The notes beneath the pieces are model-generated. The model worked only from the letters and a program-made list of their open reading frames with translations, did not search any database and was not told the origin of the DNA. A DNA stretch of 64,000 bases from Streptomyces sp. NBC_01283. Its GTDB lineage: Bacteria > Actinomycetota > Actinomycetes > Streptomycetales > Streptomycetaceae. The DNA is taken from assembly GCF_041435335.1 (NCBI RefSeq), contig NZ_CP108430.1, positions 9,024,001 to 9,088,000 on the forward strand. The letters are read 5' to 3'. A program made the translations under genes and the position numbers. Shown here one piece after another: positions 52,359-62,684 of the stretch (position 1 is the stretch's first letter; every line of letters begins with the position of its first letter).

Positions 52359-52757
52359 ATGGTCTACACAGAGCCGATGGCGCGAGCCGTCGTGGAGTCG
52401 GCCGTGCACGAGTTGACGCACCAGTGCACCGACGGCCAGGAGCGCTCCACGACGGTGAGCTTCGGCGGAGACGGCTTCACCATGTACGCGCACGTGCGTC
52501 TCTGCCCGGCCTCATCCGGACAGGCCGACGTCTCGCTCGCTTGCTGGACCGCCAACATGGACACAGCCCGGTATTTCGGCAGCAACCCTGCGGGCGATGC
52601 GGAAACCCGGCTGCCTCCCGACGGCACGGCCGCCCCGGACGAGTCACTGACCAGCAGGGTGATGGGGCACCTGGCCACGCGTATGAACGCCCTGGGCGCC
52701 CCTCGACCAGGCCGTGAGGGCCACCTCACCATCACTGTCCCGCTCCTGGCCCCGTAG
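52359..52757 (+). CDS. Hypothetical protein, 132 aa
   Basis: A soluble protein with GAGGGGGATCAG before the ATG. Sequence such as AVHELTHQCTDGQERSTTVSF and HVRLCPASSGQADVSLACW, with three Cys, gives no recognised domain. The end GREGHLTITVPLLAP is beta-rich. It stands alone between the TetR gene and the DinB-like gene. The interval 52066-52358 before it shows no supported gene. Confidence 0.55.
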   Translation: MVYTEPMARAVVESAVHELTHQCTDGQERSTTVSFGGDGFTMYAHVRLCPASSGQADVSLACWTANMDTARYFGSNPAGDAETRLPPDGTAAPDESLTSRVMGHLATRMNALGAPRPGREGHLTITVPLLAP

Positions 52758-52972
52758 CAGACGATCGCAGGTGGCCGTGCTCGCCGGCCGCGCCGACAGG
52801 CACGACGCAGCCGACCGCATCCCCTTCACATGCGGCCCTCCGGCAGGGCGGGAGCCGGCTCTCCTGCCCGCAAGGGCCGGTCAACTATGGTTGTGCTGAT
52901 TGCCGTACGGCATAGGGCTGCGGCTCCCAGCGGCACTGCGTCATCTGGGGGCACCGGATCATGGGGGGGCTC

Positions 52973-53608
52973 GTGAGTCTGAAGAACGCTTACTTGGAGA
53001 CCGCGGCGCAGGCCGTGGCTTTGCTGGACACGCCGGAAGTGGCCGCCTTGTGGGGGAAGCCCAGCGCGTTGGCGGAGTGGACTGTCGGTGGTCTGGCAGG
53101 TCACCTCATCTACCAGATCTTCAGCGTGGCTCCCGTGCTTCATGAACCTGAGTCTGAGCGCGATCCGATCTCTTTGCTGGACCACTACGCACGTGCCGTG
53201 TGGATCGACGCTCCGCTTGACGGGGAGGCCAACTCTGGCATCCGTGCGCAGGGTGAGGGCATTTCGTCCGAGGGGGTGCAGCCGTTGCGGGAGCGTGCCC
53301 GTGCCGCACTCGACGAGCAGCGAACTGGTCTCGCGCAACTGCGCGGGGACCGCGTCGTCTTCCTGCCGCAGACGGGGTGGGCGCTGACTCTCGATGACTT
53401 CCTCGTGACGCGGATGGTGGAACTGGCTGTGCACATAGATGACTTGGCAGTCAGTGTGGGTGGCCGGGTGGCAGAGCTTCCCCGTACTGCTTTCGCTCCC
53501 GTGGTTGCGCTGTTGGCTGAGCTTTCCGCCCGACGGCATGGCCAGGCAGCGTTGTTGCGAGCGTTGACACGCGTGGAGCGGGCACCCGCTGCGATCAACG
53601 TGTTCTGA
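52973..53608 (+). CDS. Maleylpyruvate isomerase-like (DinB) mycothiol-dependent protein
   Basis: A 211-residue four-helix bundle protein. The metal-ligand His residues lie in WTVGGLAGHLIYQIF (about 45) and RMVELAVHIDDLAVS (about 150), the latter being the actinobacterial signature that contains the VHxDDLA motif. It probably uses mycothiol as co-substrate, but the reaction is unknown. I use GTG 52973 after GGGGGG; ATG 52961 would add four residues. It is a relative of the gene at 11060-11659 but not a close copy. Confidence 0.82.
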   Translation: MSLKNAYLETAAQAVALLDTPEVAALWGKPSALAEWTVGGLAGHLIYQIFSVAPVLHEPESERDPISLLDHYARAVWIDAPLDGEANSGIRAQGEGISSEGVQPLRERARAALDEQRTGLAQLRGDRVVFLPQTGWALTLDDFLVTRMVELAVHIDDLAVSVGGRVAELPRTAFAPVVALLAELSARRHGQAALLRALTRVERAPAAINVF

Positions 53609-53719
53609 ACGGTGCTTCAACCGGCGTCAGCCGGCTCGGCCTGAGCTTTGGTGAGGGCCAGGCGATTGGACTCCGTGCCGGTCTGGACGTTGGCGCATGG
53701 TCACTGACCGGCCCTCCGG

Positions 53720-54149
53720 CCCAGCGGACGCTGCACCTGAGAATGCGCTGCAGCCCCCCTTCTTTTCCGGGCCCCTGCCGCATGCTGACGGGCCCGGGCG
53801 ATAGTGGAGTCGACCGACACCGTCACTCGATCGCCCCGACCGCGTCATCGTGCGCCTGGATCTGCGGAAGGATCCCGATCCCAGGTCGCATCCGCCGTCC
53901 ACCGGCACAGCCGCTCATGGCAGATCTTCCACGGCCCATACCGCTCCGGCAGATCCCGCCACGGCGCAGCCGTGCGTACCTTCCACAAGAGCCCGTCGAT
54001 GACCTGGCGGTGATCCCGCCACCGCCCACGACGCCCGTTGGAGCGCGGCAACAGCGGCATGATCCGCGCCAGGCCGCATCGGTCAATTCACCACGACGCA
54101 TCATCCGACCATCATCGAACCCCGACCTACCCCACGTCCTCAAAGGGCG
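53720..54149 (-). pseudogene. Second IS5-family transposase remnant
   Basis: Minus-strand pieces of an IS5 transposase in several frames: MMRRGELTDAAW at the start, RWRDHRQVIDGLLWKVRTA and WRDLPERYGPWKICHERL in another frame, then IQAHDDAVGAIE followed by a one-base loss and VSVDSTIARARQHAAGA. The last piece contains the first catalytic Asp; the rest of the catalytic domain is absent. TTTGAGGACGTGG at about 54131-54146 resembles an IS5-type end. Sequence 53609-53720 shows nothing recognisable. It is a different subgroup from the element at 39.4 kb. Confidence 0.85.
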
Positions 54150-54206
54150 TTCGGGCCCAGCCAGGGTCAGCGACGCGGCCTGCCCGGCACCGCCGCCTGT
54201 TCATTT

Positions 54207-55073
54207 TCAGGCGGCTCGGCTGACGTCCAGCCGTTCGGACGACGGCTGGTATCCAGCTGCCTTGTAGGTGGCGACGGCGGCAGTGTTCGAGCTCTCTGCG
54301 CTGACGAGTGCGCTTGACGCACCCATTTCACGCAGCGCCGCCGCAGCGGCGACGCTGATCGCCGTCCCGTAGCCGTGACCGCGATGGTCGGCGTGCACGC
54401 CCATCGGCTCCAGCAGACCGGGCTTGCCGGGCCCGGCCGACCAGACCGTCGCCGCGGCCACCGCGTTGTCCTGGTCGTCGTAGCCGATCAGACAGCGGGC
54501 GTCGGCGTAGACCGGCCCGGCCGCGAGGACGTGCCAGACCTCCTCGGTGAACTTCTGGCCGCCGAAGGCCGAGCGGTGCACTGCGGTCCGCACCCCCGCC
54601 GTTTCGGGACCGGTCACCTCGATGCGCAGGCCGGAGTCCTTCACCGGCTCGGCGAGGTCGCGGCGCAGCGGCGTCCACGCCTCGTCCAGAATCCAGCCCG
54701 CCTCCAGGAGGACCTCGCGGAGCAGGGCGCCGTTGGGGAGTTCGAGGCCGACCTTCCCGGGCGGCAGGACCCCGCGCTCCGGATCATCGAGGTCCGCCAG
54801 CAGCTGGCGCGCCAGCTCACCGTCCTGTCGCAGATCCGGCGCGGTCGTCAGGCGCAGCACATCAGGGCCGTCCAGGAATCCGACGGCAACGATCCGCCCG
54901 TCCACGCTCCAGGTGCGGACCTCCGAGGCCAGCTTCTCTGCACCCAGCGCCCAGGCCCAGCCGAGGTCTCCCGGATGGAGTTGCAGCGGCGTACGGTCGT
55001 CCTGCCATTCCCGGAGGGCACCCACGGCCCCGGTCAACCCGTCAGCACCCGGCTCGTTCAAAACGATCGTCAT
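54207..55073 (-). CDS. Tandem-fold GNAT acetyltransferase
   Basis: A 288-residue protein made of two GNAT-like halves. The C-terminal half has a full acetyl-CoA site: EPMGVHADHRGHGYGTAISV (R/QxxGxG), followed by VSAESSNTAAVATYKAAGY. The N-terminal half (about 1-140) is degenerate, as in two-domain GNATs where one half is structural. The start at ATG 55071-55073 follows GCGGGA. It is divergent from the threonine-dehydratase-like gene with 247 bases between. Possible substrates include small amines; none can be assigned. Confidence 0.83.
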   Translation of the reverse strand: MTIVLNEPGADGLTGAVGALREWQDDRTPLQLHPGDLGWAWALGAEKLASEVRTWSVDGRIVAVGFLDGPDVLRLTTAPDLRQDGELARQLLADLDDPERGVLPPGKVGLELPNGALLREVLLEAGWILDEAWTPLRRDLAEPVKDSGLRIEVTGPETAGVRTAVHRSAFGGQKFTEEVWHVLAAGPVYADARCLIGYDDQDNAVAAATVWSAGPGKPGLLEPMGVHADHRGHGYGTAISVAAAAALREMGASSALVSAESSNTAAVATYKAAGYQPSSERLDVSRAA

Positions 55074-55320
55074 GTCCCGCATCTCACACCGTCGCGGCGA
55101 CCGGCCGCACCTGGTTTTACTCAGCCAGTCGGATCGACAGGACACGCCGTAGTCAGGCGGCCTCCGGCCGCGAGCGTATTCTCCTGTGCACACCCACCTG
55201 TTGCCCGATCGGGCGCAATCGGATCACGCATTCCCGTACCCGATGTTCATGGTCACAGGGACCGGTCGCCCGCGTAGTGTGCAGAGGGATACGGCGTGTG
55301 AGAGATCCCGGAGGGGCGCC

Positions 55321-56274
55321 ATGGTCGGTGTTGAGGATGTGGAGAGCGCGGCAGCGCGGATAGCCGGGCATGTGGTGCGCACCCCCACGTTGCCCAGCCC
55401 GGGGTTGACCGCGTTGCTGGGGGTACCGGTCACGGTCAAGCTCGAGCTGCTGCAGCGCACGGGTTCGTTCAAGGCTCGGGGAGCGGTCGCCAAGCTGCTG
55501 GCGATGACCGGTGAGCAACGCGCGGCCGGCGTGGTCGCGGTGTCCGGCGGCAACCATGGTGTCGCCGTGGCGGAGATGTCGGCCGCGCTGGGTGTGCGCG
55601 CCACCGTGGTGATGCCGCGCACCGCACCGGCACGCTCGGTGCGGGCTGCCCGGGCCGCCGGAGCCGATGTACGGCTGACCGCCACCATGGCCGAGGCCTT
55701 CGCGATGATGGACCGGCTGGAGGGGGAGGGGCTCACGCTGCTGCACCCGTTCTCCGATCCGGTGGTCATTGCGGGGCAGGGCACAGTGGGGCTCGAACTC
55801 GCCGCCGACGCGGGGGAATTGACGGACGTTCTGGTCTCCATCGGTGGTGGTGGTCTGATCGCTGGTGTGGCGGCGGCACTGCGGGCACGGCGGCCGGGGG
55901 TGCGCGTGTGGGGCGTGGAGACGACCGGCGCCGAGGCGATGTCCAGGGCGTTGGCATGTGGTGGGCCGGTCCAGGTGGATGTGGACTCACGCATCAGCAC
56001 GCTGAGTGCGCCCACGGTGTCCCCACTGACGTACACGATGGTGCGTGACCTGGTCGACGAGGTGCTCGTCGTGCCCGAGGCGGAGGCGTACGCGGGCGTG
56101 CTCGAGCTGGCCGAGCACGCCCGGGTATGGGCGGAGCCGGCGGCGGGCTGTCTGCTCCCGGCGGCCCGCCGCATCCTGGCCAAGACCGGTGAGTCGACTC
56201 GGCTCGGCCTGGTGATCTGCGGCGGCAACGCGACGGTGGAGGACGTGACCGCATACACGGGAGCGGCCTTCTGA
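55321..56274 (+). CDS. PLP-dependent threonine/serine dehydratase-like enzyme
   Basis: A 317-residue fold-type II PLP enzyme. The Schiff-base Lys is in RTGSFKARGAVAK, the phosphate-binding loop is SIGGGGLIAGVAA, and the substrate loop SGGNHGVAVAEM is clear. The ICGGN motif near the C-terminus completes the active site. There is no ACT regulatory domain, so it is of the catabolic or serine-racemase-like type (about 320 residues) that deaminates Thr/Ser to 2-oxo acids. The ATG at 55321 follows GGAGGGG. No obvious partner genes lie nearby. Confidence 0.9.
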   Translation: MVGVEDVESAAARIAGHVVRTPTLPSPGLTALLGVPVTVKLELLQRTGSFKARGAVAKLLAMTGEQRAAGVVAVSGGNHGVAVAEMSAALGVRATVVMPRTAPARSVRAARAAGADVRLTATMAEAFAMMDRLEGEGLTLLHPFSDPVVIAGQGTVGLELAADAGELTDVLVSIGGGGLIAGVAAALRARRPGVRVWGVETTGAEAMSRALACGGPVQVDVDSRISTLSAPTVSPLTYTMVRDLVDEVLVVPEAEAYAGVLELAEHARVWAEPAAGCLLPAARRILAKTGESTRLGLVICGGNATVEDVTAYTGAAF

Positions 56275-56982
56275 GTCGGGTTCTCACTGCCGCTGGAACA
56301 AACATCATCAGACTGAGCGGATACCTCCCACCCGGCGATCCTCCACCACACCCGCCTCGTCCGGAGGGCCGCTCCCACTGCCTTTGCCGAACCCTGCCCA
56401 ACTGAACATCACCAAAGGCATCCACAGAGTGGACCAGAGCCTGAGTTCGGGTGTCGTTTGTCAACGACTCCGGTAGTTGCGTACGCAGCCAGCCGGTGTG
56501 TCCCGATGACAAGGCGTTCTCCCGCAGTGGGCCCGGAGACATTGCAGCTGTCTGCGGGGTCCGTGCCGCGTCGTACGGCGCTTTTGGCCGGCTCCCGGTA
56601 TGCCGAGGTGTGCGCCGTGGTTGTCTCGGGATTGTCACGTATCGGATGATCCGGCCTGCTCGGGTTCCGAGACCTGCTGAAGTGCTGCTATGGGCAGCCC
56701 CAGAAGCAGGGCACGCATCGCGCATCCACGCCGGATGGCCCACCGGCTTTACGGGCCAAGGGCCTGTGGCCGCGGGGATTCGCGCATTGATTCGAAATTG
56801 GTCGAGAGGTATCGAGAAACGTCCGAGTAGGAGTCAGGGTGCAACTGTCCGGAACGTAGGCGTATTTCGGGTTGCCCGGATGCGTTTCCCAGCTTTCCCG
56901 CTAGGCTTGCCCCTTGCGCTTTCTGGCGCTGTGGCCCGTGGTCCTCGAATCGAGGAATGCGGTGGCGGACGGGGGAGGGGAA
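56275..56982. other. 708-base gene-poor region
   Basis: No convincing gene. Long open frames on both strands are byproducts of GC bias. On the minus strand a short segment (ALVHSVDAFGDVQLG, near 56420-56460) looks protein-like and could be a remnant, but there is no start, stop context or family to support it. The GGGGGAGGGG ribosome binding site of the next gene is at its right end. Confidence 0.45.
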
Positions 56983-58230
56983 ATGTTCTGTCCACTGGTG
57001 TGGCCCGCGTTTCTCAAGCGCCGAGCTCTCGACCCGCTCATGCCCGACGGTGACATCACCTCGGACGAGCTGCATGTCAGGTCCTACGACGTCGAACCCC
57101 TGTTCCGGTGGTTTCACGCCCGTCATCTCCGGCCCGCGCTACTGCTTCTGTTCCTGCCGCTGATCGCCAGTACTGCACTGGCCGGGAATCTGATGCATCC
57201 GGAAATCTTGGAGGTCGCGCAAGCGGACCTTCTTCGAATGGTGAGGCTGGGAAAGGGAACCTCGGATTTCTCGGTTCCACTGGTCAGGGACTACCCCTCG
57301 CTGATCAATGTCGTGATCGCGGCGGTCACTCTCCGCCTCGCCTTCGGCAACTGTCGGCGTGCGGCCGAATTCGCCGCCGGCCTCCATGCTCAGGGCATGC
57401 TGCAGGTTCCTCCGCAGAGCCGAACCGTCGTCCGTCTGGCCGTCCTGCGGGCGAACCGGAGATTCGCCGCGTGCGGTCGGCATTCCTGGGCCGTGGCGCT
57501 GCTCTCCGCCGCGATCGCCCTGCTCCTCATGGGAGCCTTCCGTCAGGGCGGGGTGTTCTCCTGGCTGGCGCCCGACGGGGATACCGCGTCCCGACGTACG
57601 TGGAGCGCCGCGGCCTACCAGTCCTGGTGGGCGTCGCCAGAGGCCGGGGGGCTGGCCGGGCCCCTTACCTATGGACTGGTCGCGGCGGCGGTCTCGTACG
57701 TGATGATCAAGCACATCCTCATGGGCGCCTGTCTGATGTCCTTCTTCATCGCCATACGGAAGGACGTTCACTACGTCTTCGACATGACCGATGCCGATGG
57801 TTTCCACGGCTGGAAGGACGCGCGGGCGCTCGTCCAAGGGGTCATCGTGTCCGTTCTGATCAGCCTGGTCGCGTTTGGCTCGCTCTTCCTTTCCCTTTCG
57901 GTGCACCAGGTCCGCTGGACGACCCCGCTGCTGTTGCTCTTCCTGCTTGGCGTTCCCACATACTTCGTCGGTCCACTGCTTCTCATCCGGCGGGCGATGC
58001 GGGGTTTCCGGGAGCGGGAGATCGCACGACTGCAGGGCTGCTTCGCTGACCTGCGGGGGCGCGCGAGCGCGGACTCACTGGAACGGTTCGAGATAGGGAA
58101 CGTCGAGCGGCGAGAGATCGCGGTGGTTCGGGACGGTCGCATCCGTTTGTTCCGGGTGAAGGAGGTTGTTGCCACGGCCTCCGTCTATCTGGGGTCGGTG
58201 GCGGCCGCCATGGTGCGCATCCTCACCTAG
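56983..58230 (+). CDS. Large membrane protein of unknown function
   Basis: A 415-residue protein with about six hydrophobic segments: ALLLLFLPLIASTALAGNL (about 50), SWAVALLSAAIALLLMGA, LTYGLVAAAVSYVMIKHILM, GVIVSVLISLVAFGSLFLSL and LLLLFLLGVPTYFVGPLLL, then a charged cytoplasmic tail with FREREIARLQGCF. The N-terminal 45 residues are acidic and cytoplasmic. There is no recognised family. The ATG at 56983 with GGGAGGGG directly before is clearly the start. The end of the gene overlaps the decayed end of a LacI remnant on the other strand. Confidence 0.75.
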   Translation: MFCPLVWPAFLKRRALDPLMPDGDITSDELHVRSYDVEPLFRWFHARHLRPALLLLFLPLIASTALAGNLMHPEILEVAQADLLRMVRLGKGTSDFSVPLVRDYPSLINVVIAAVTLRLAFGNCRRAAEFAAGLHAQGMLQVPPQSRTVVRLAVLRANRRFAACGRHSWAVALLSAAIALLLMGAFRQGGVFSWLAPDGDTASRRTWSAAAYQSWWASPEAGGLAGPLTYGLVAAAVSYVMIKHILMGACLMSFFIAIRKDVHYVFDMTDADGFHGWKDARALVQGVIVSVLISLVAFGSLFLSLSVHQVRWTTPLLLLFLLGVPTYFVGPLLLIRRAMRGFREREIARLQGCFADLRGRASADSLERFEIGNVERREIAVVRDGRIRLFRVKEVVATASVYLGSVAAAMVRILT

Positions 58231-58617
58231 CACACGGTGGCGCGTCGCGGACTGACCTCCGTTTAAGTTGGTGGCGCCGATGTAGGGAGCACCTTCGGGA
58301 ACATCGTCCACCGGATCGAAGACGACGCAGGGAATACCTTTGGCCTTGAGTCGCTCGTCCTCCAGCTCGCGGAAGATCAGCTCCACGAACTTCTGCTTGT
58401 GGTCCGAGGGCTTGCGGTATCCGTACTCGTTGATCAGTTCCTCGACCCGGGACCGGCTCTCGCCCGGCACCCCTGGTCGGCCGTCGAGCGCCTTGGACAC
58501 CGTGGGCACGGATACACCCGCCAACTTGGCTGTCTGCGCGATCCTCACCGACGTCGGCCCACCACTGCGTACGGCCTTCCCGCTGCCCACCGGCGCTCCC
58601 TCACGGCTGTCCGCCAC
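58222..58617 (-). pseudogene. LacI-family regulator remnant (DNA-binding half)
   Basis: Starts with GTG at 58615-58617 and an intact LacI helix-turn-helix: VRIAQTAKLAGVSVPTVSKA, then the hinge RSRVEELINEYGY. The sensor domain begins (KQKFVELIFRELE), then skips about 120 residues to ERLKAKGIPCVVFDPVDD and ends after GATNLNGGQSATRH. Both the internal gap and the missing C-terminal half mark it as a pseudogene. It could still produce a short DNA-binding fragment. It is unrelated in frame and content to the LacI remnant at 37.2 kb. Confidence 0.8.
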
Positions 58618-58692
58618 TACGGCTCTTTCCCGCGAGGAACTACAGAATCGCCCGGTCGACAGCGGAAGGCGAAGCTCGGGGGATGCCGGGAG

Positions 58693-60003
58693 TCACCGGG
58701 GGAATTCCAGACCGGGTACGGCGTTGCGGGCGAGGGTGTGGGCCTGTTCGGGCCACCAGACGCCGGCGGCCGGGTCGACGATGCCGTACTCGGGGTCGAT
58801 GGTGCCGCCGGTGTTGCGTGTGCAGCTGCCGTCGGATTCGCCGATGGTCTTCACGTACAGGTAGGCGTCGACGAGCGGGGCCTTGGTATCGGCGGTGGGG
58901 CGGGGGCCCATGCCGCGGCCGGGTGGGTTGCACCACGTCTCCGGGTCGCCGGTGTACTTGCCCGGGGGCGGCGTCCAGGCCCCCAGCCCGTTGCGGCTGG
59001 TGTCCACCACGAAGCGCGCCAGTTCATCGGTGGACGCGCCGCCCGTGTTCTGGTCGAACCAGTCGTCGGTCCAGTGCCAGGTCGATGGGTCGGTGGGGGA
59101 GACGGAGTTGCCCGGGGCGCCGTCGTTGGGCGCGGCGGGGGAGTAGTACTGACTGGCGCACGAGTCGGCGGGGCCGCGAGCCGGCTCCGGTCCCTTGGTG
59201 GCGTACCACGCGCACTTCGCGATCCAGGTTCCGTAGCGCGAAGTCTGGTCGGTGGGCTGGTAATTGGACACGTTGAGGGAAAAGCCGTCGCTCTGCTCAA
59301 GGCCGGCGTCCAGGAGTCGCCGCGTGATGTCACCGACCGACTTCCACTGGCTGTTGCCCGCGTCGAGATATACAGCGGTGTTCGGCTCGCTTTTCAGCGT
59401 GCGCACGGCGTAGGCGAGGTCCGCCATGCGGTGGGCGGTGAGTTCGCCGGTGGGGTCGATGTCGCCGGCGCAGTCCTTGGGAAGGGCCGCAAGGCCGTCG
59501 GGCTCCAGGACGACGGCGGCCTTACGGTCGCCGATGCCGTCGGCGAAGGCGTCGATCCACTGACGGTACGCGGCCGAGGAGGCGGCTCCACCGCCGGAGT
59601 AGAGGCTGCAGTCGCGGCCGGGGACGTTGTACGCGACGAGGACCGGCACACGCCGGGTGATCGCGGCGGCGTGGACGAGCTTGCGCACCTCTCTTCTGAC
59701 CTGGGCGGGCGTGCCTTCGGTGAACCACTCGGCCTGCGGCTGGCTGGCCAGCTTGGCCATGTTCAGGGCGTTGGCCCGGTCTCCCTTGCGGAGGTCGGTG
59801 ATCGCCTGCTTGGCGGCCTTGCTGCGCGGGTCAACATAGAAGCGCGTGGTCGGGCTGATGACCTTCTGTTGTGCCTGTTCGACCGGTTGTGCCTGTTCGG
59901 CGGGTGCTCCCTGTGCCTGTGCGGCCGGGGCCGCCGCGCAGGCAATCAGGGCGGCCGAGGCGAGCAGGGCCATGCGTCTGATGGGCCGGATACCGGATCT
60001 CAT
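58693..60003 (-). CDS. Secreted GH6 cellulase (1,4-beta-cellobiohydrolase/endoglucanase)
   Basis: A 436-residue exported enzyme of glycoside hydrolase family 6. The signal peptide (MRSGIRPIRRMALLASAA) is followed by a Gln/Ala-rich linker and the catalytic domain from about residue 45. Key signatures are LVAYNVPGRDCSLYSGGGA, AAVVLEPDGLAALP (catalytic Asp), NTAVYLDAGNSQW and FVVDTSRNG, with WCNPPGRGMG near the end. Long loops and GEFS-type ending suggest a cellobiohydrolase-like tunnel. No carbohydrate-binding module is attached, which is unusual for Streptomyces. The start at ATG 60001-60003 is used. Confidence 0.92.
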   Translation of the reverse strand: MRSGIRPIRRMALLASAALIACAAAPAAQAQGAPAEQAQPVEQAQQKVISPTTRFYVDPRSKAAKQAITDLRKGDRANALNMAKLASQPQAEWFTEGTPAQVRREVRKLVHAAAITRRVPVLVAYNVPGRDCSLYSGGGAASSAAYRQWIDAFADGIGDRKAAVVLEPDGLAALPKDCAGDIDPTGELTAHRMADLAYAVRTLKSEPNTAVYLDAGNSQWKSVGDITRRLLDAGLEQSDGFSLNVSNYQPTDQTSRYGTWIAKCAWYATKGPEPARGPADSCASQYYSPAAPNDGAPGNSVSPTDPSTWHWTDDWFDQNTGGASTDELARFVVDTSRNGLGAWTPPPGKYTGDPETWCNPPGRGMGPRPTADTKAPLVDAYLYVKTIGESDGSCTRNTGGTIDPEYGIVDPAAGVWWPEQAHTLARNAVPGLEFPR

Positions 60004-60141
60004 GTGTGCTCCTGGTCGGGACGGACGGGGACAGGAACGGGGCGGGGGACAGGAACGGGCCGGGGGAGGGAGAGACGAGGACGGGGTGCACCGACGGGCA
60101 CGGCCACGGGAGCTCAAGGGGCGGTAGCCCGGACGGGGATG

Positions 60142-61107
60142 TCAGTAGCCGTAGATCATCTTGTAGGCGGCCTCGGGAAGGAACTGGCCTGCCACCGATC
60201 CGGCGCCCACCCCGCAGTTGCCGTCGGATTCACCGGGTGTTTTGACCCACAGCAGCATTTCGGCTCCGCCGCCGAGTTGGGTCGGGGTGCCGAGCTTGCG
60301 TCCTGCCGGGTTGCACCATGCGCCGTTGGAGCCGTTTCCGTTGCGGCTGGTGTCGATGGCGTAGGGCTTGGTGTAGCCGTAGGACGAGCTCAGCTTCGCG
60401 TTGATCGCGTTGCCGTATGCGCTGTTCTCACCGGTGGTCAGGTAGTTCGAGACGTTCAGCGAGAAGCCGTGGGCCTTGCGCACTCCCGCGTCGGCGAGGT
60501 GCTGCGCCATGGTGGCGGCCGCCAGCCAGGCCGGGTTGCCGGCGTCCAGGTAGACCCAGGTGTTGGGGGCCTTCTGGTTGAACTGGTCGATGGCGTTGTT
60601 GAGCAGCGCGTTGCGCTCGGCGATCTGCGCAGGTGTCATGCAGCTCGTGTCTCCCAGGGCGTCCGGCTCCAGGATGACGACGGCCGGACGGCTGCCGATG
60701 CCACTGGCGAAGGCTGCGATCCACGTCTTGTACGCGTCTGCCGAGCCCGCGCCGCCGCCTGAGTGTCCGCCGCAGATGTCGCGGTTGGGGATGTTGTAGG
60801 CGACCAGGAGCGGCAGCTTGTCCACGGCATCGGCCGCGCCGACGAACGCACCCGTGGCCGTGCCGATGGCGCCGCTCCAGTTGCCGAACCAGCGGGCCAT
60901 CGGCTTGGCCGCGATGTTGTCCCTGATCGCGGTGGCGCGGCCGTCACCCGGGTTGGCGGCGGCCCACGCCGCGGGGGTGGAGTGGGGGTCGACGTAGAAA
61001 CCACTGGTCATCGCCACCGGACTGTCGGCGTGGGCGAGTCCGGGGGCTGCCAGGGCGAGCGGGAAGGCGAGCAGCAGCGCGAGCAGGGCACGCCTGTATC
61101 TGAACAT
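60142..61107 (-). CDS. Secreted GH6 endoglucanase
   Basis: A 321-residue exported GH6 enzyme of the shorter endoglucanase type. The signal peptide (MFRYRRALLALLLAFPLAL) ends near AHA. Motifs are LVAYNIPNRDICGGHSGGGA, AVVILEPDALGD (catalytic Asp), NTWVYLDAGNPAWL, GFSLNVSNYLT and AIDTSRNGNG, then WCNPAGRKLG. It lies 138 bases upstream of the other GH6 gene and likely in the same transcript. Its own promoter region holds a CebR box 148 bases before the ATG. No binding module is present. The GAGG before the ATG is well placed. Confidence 0.93.
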   Translation of the reverse strand: MFRYRRALLALLLAFPLALAAPGLAHADSPVAMTSGFYVDPHSTPAAWAAANPGDGRATAIRDNIAAKPMARWFGNWSGAIGTATGAFVGAADAVDKLPLLVAYNIPNRDICGGHSGGGAGSADAYKTWIAAFASGIGSRPAVVILEPDALGDTSCMTPAQIAERNALLNNAIDQFNQKAPNTWVYLDAGNPAWLAAATMAQHLADAGVRKAHGFSLNVSNYLTTGENSAYGNAINAKLSSSYGYTKPYAIDTSRNGNGSNGAWCNPAGRKLGTPTQLGGGAEMLLWVKTPGESDGNCGVGAGSVAGQFLPEAAYKMIYGY

Positions 61108-61254
61108 GGGGAACCTCTTCCTGACGGGGGACGCACCGCACGCGCTTCGATCTGAACGTGTGCGTGCGGCGCGCTGAGGAAGTACGAGGTGCGACGCCTC
61201 CGGGCGACGGTGGCTCCGGGGCCCGGGACGCAGACCGTCGGGCTCGGAGAATCA

Positions 61255-61268
61255 TGGGAGCGCTCCCA
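61255..61268 (-). promoter_or_regulatory. CebR operator, perfect palindrome
   Basis: TGGGAGCGCTCCCA is the exact palindromic consensus bound by the cellobiose-responsive repressor CebR in Streptomyces. It sits upstream of the GH6 endoglucanase on the minus strand within a 374-base gene-free interval (61108-61481). It predicts induction of the two GH6 genes by cellobiose. No intact cebR is in the window. Confidence 0.85.
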
Positions 61269-61481
61269 ATCGGAAGCGTCCCCCAAGTGCGTCCGAAGCC
61301 CTTGGGTATGGGCGGCATGGTGTTGCCGGTGGGCGGAACGTGTCAAGAGTTCTCGGTCAACTTCGCGTCAAGTGACGGAAAGAAGGCCCTGCGACCGGGA
61401 AGTCGGCATCCCGAGCTCGACGAGGCGGTGGGACGGTGAGAACGGCGACGTGCGCTCTTCGCCCGCGCGCCACCGTCACCG

Positions 61482-62684
<1,203 letters not shown>

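Noticed and set aside
37169-58617. The two LacI remnants as halves of one gene split by an insertion
   Set aside because: Both contain the start of the sensor domain with different sequences, so they come from different regulators.
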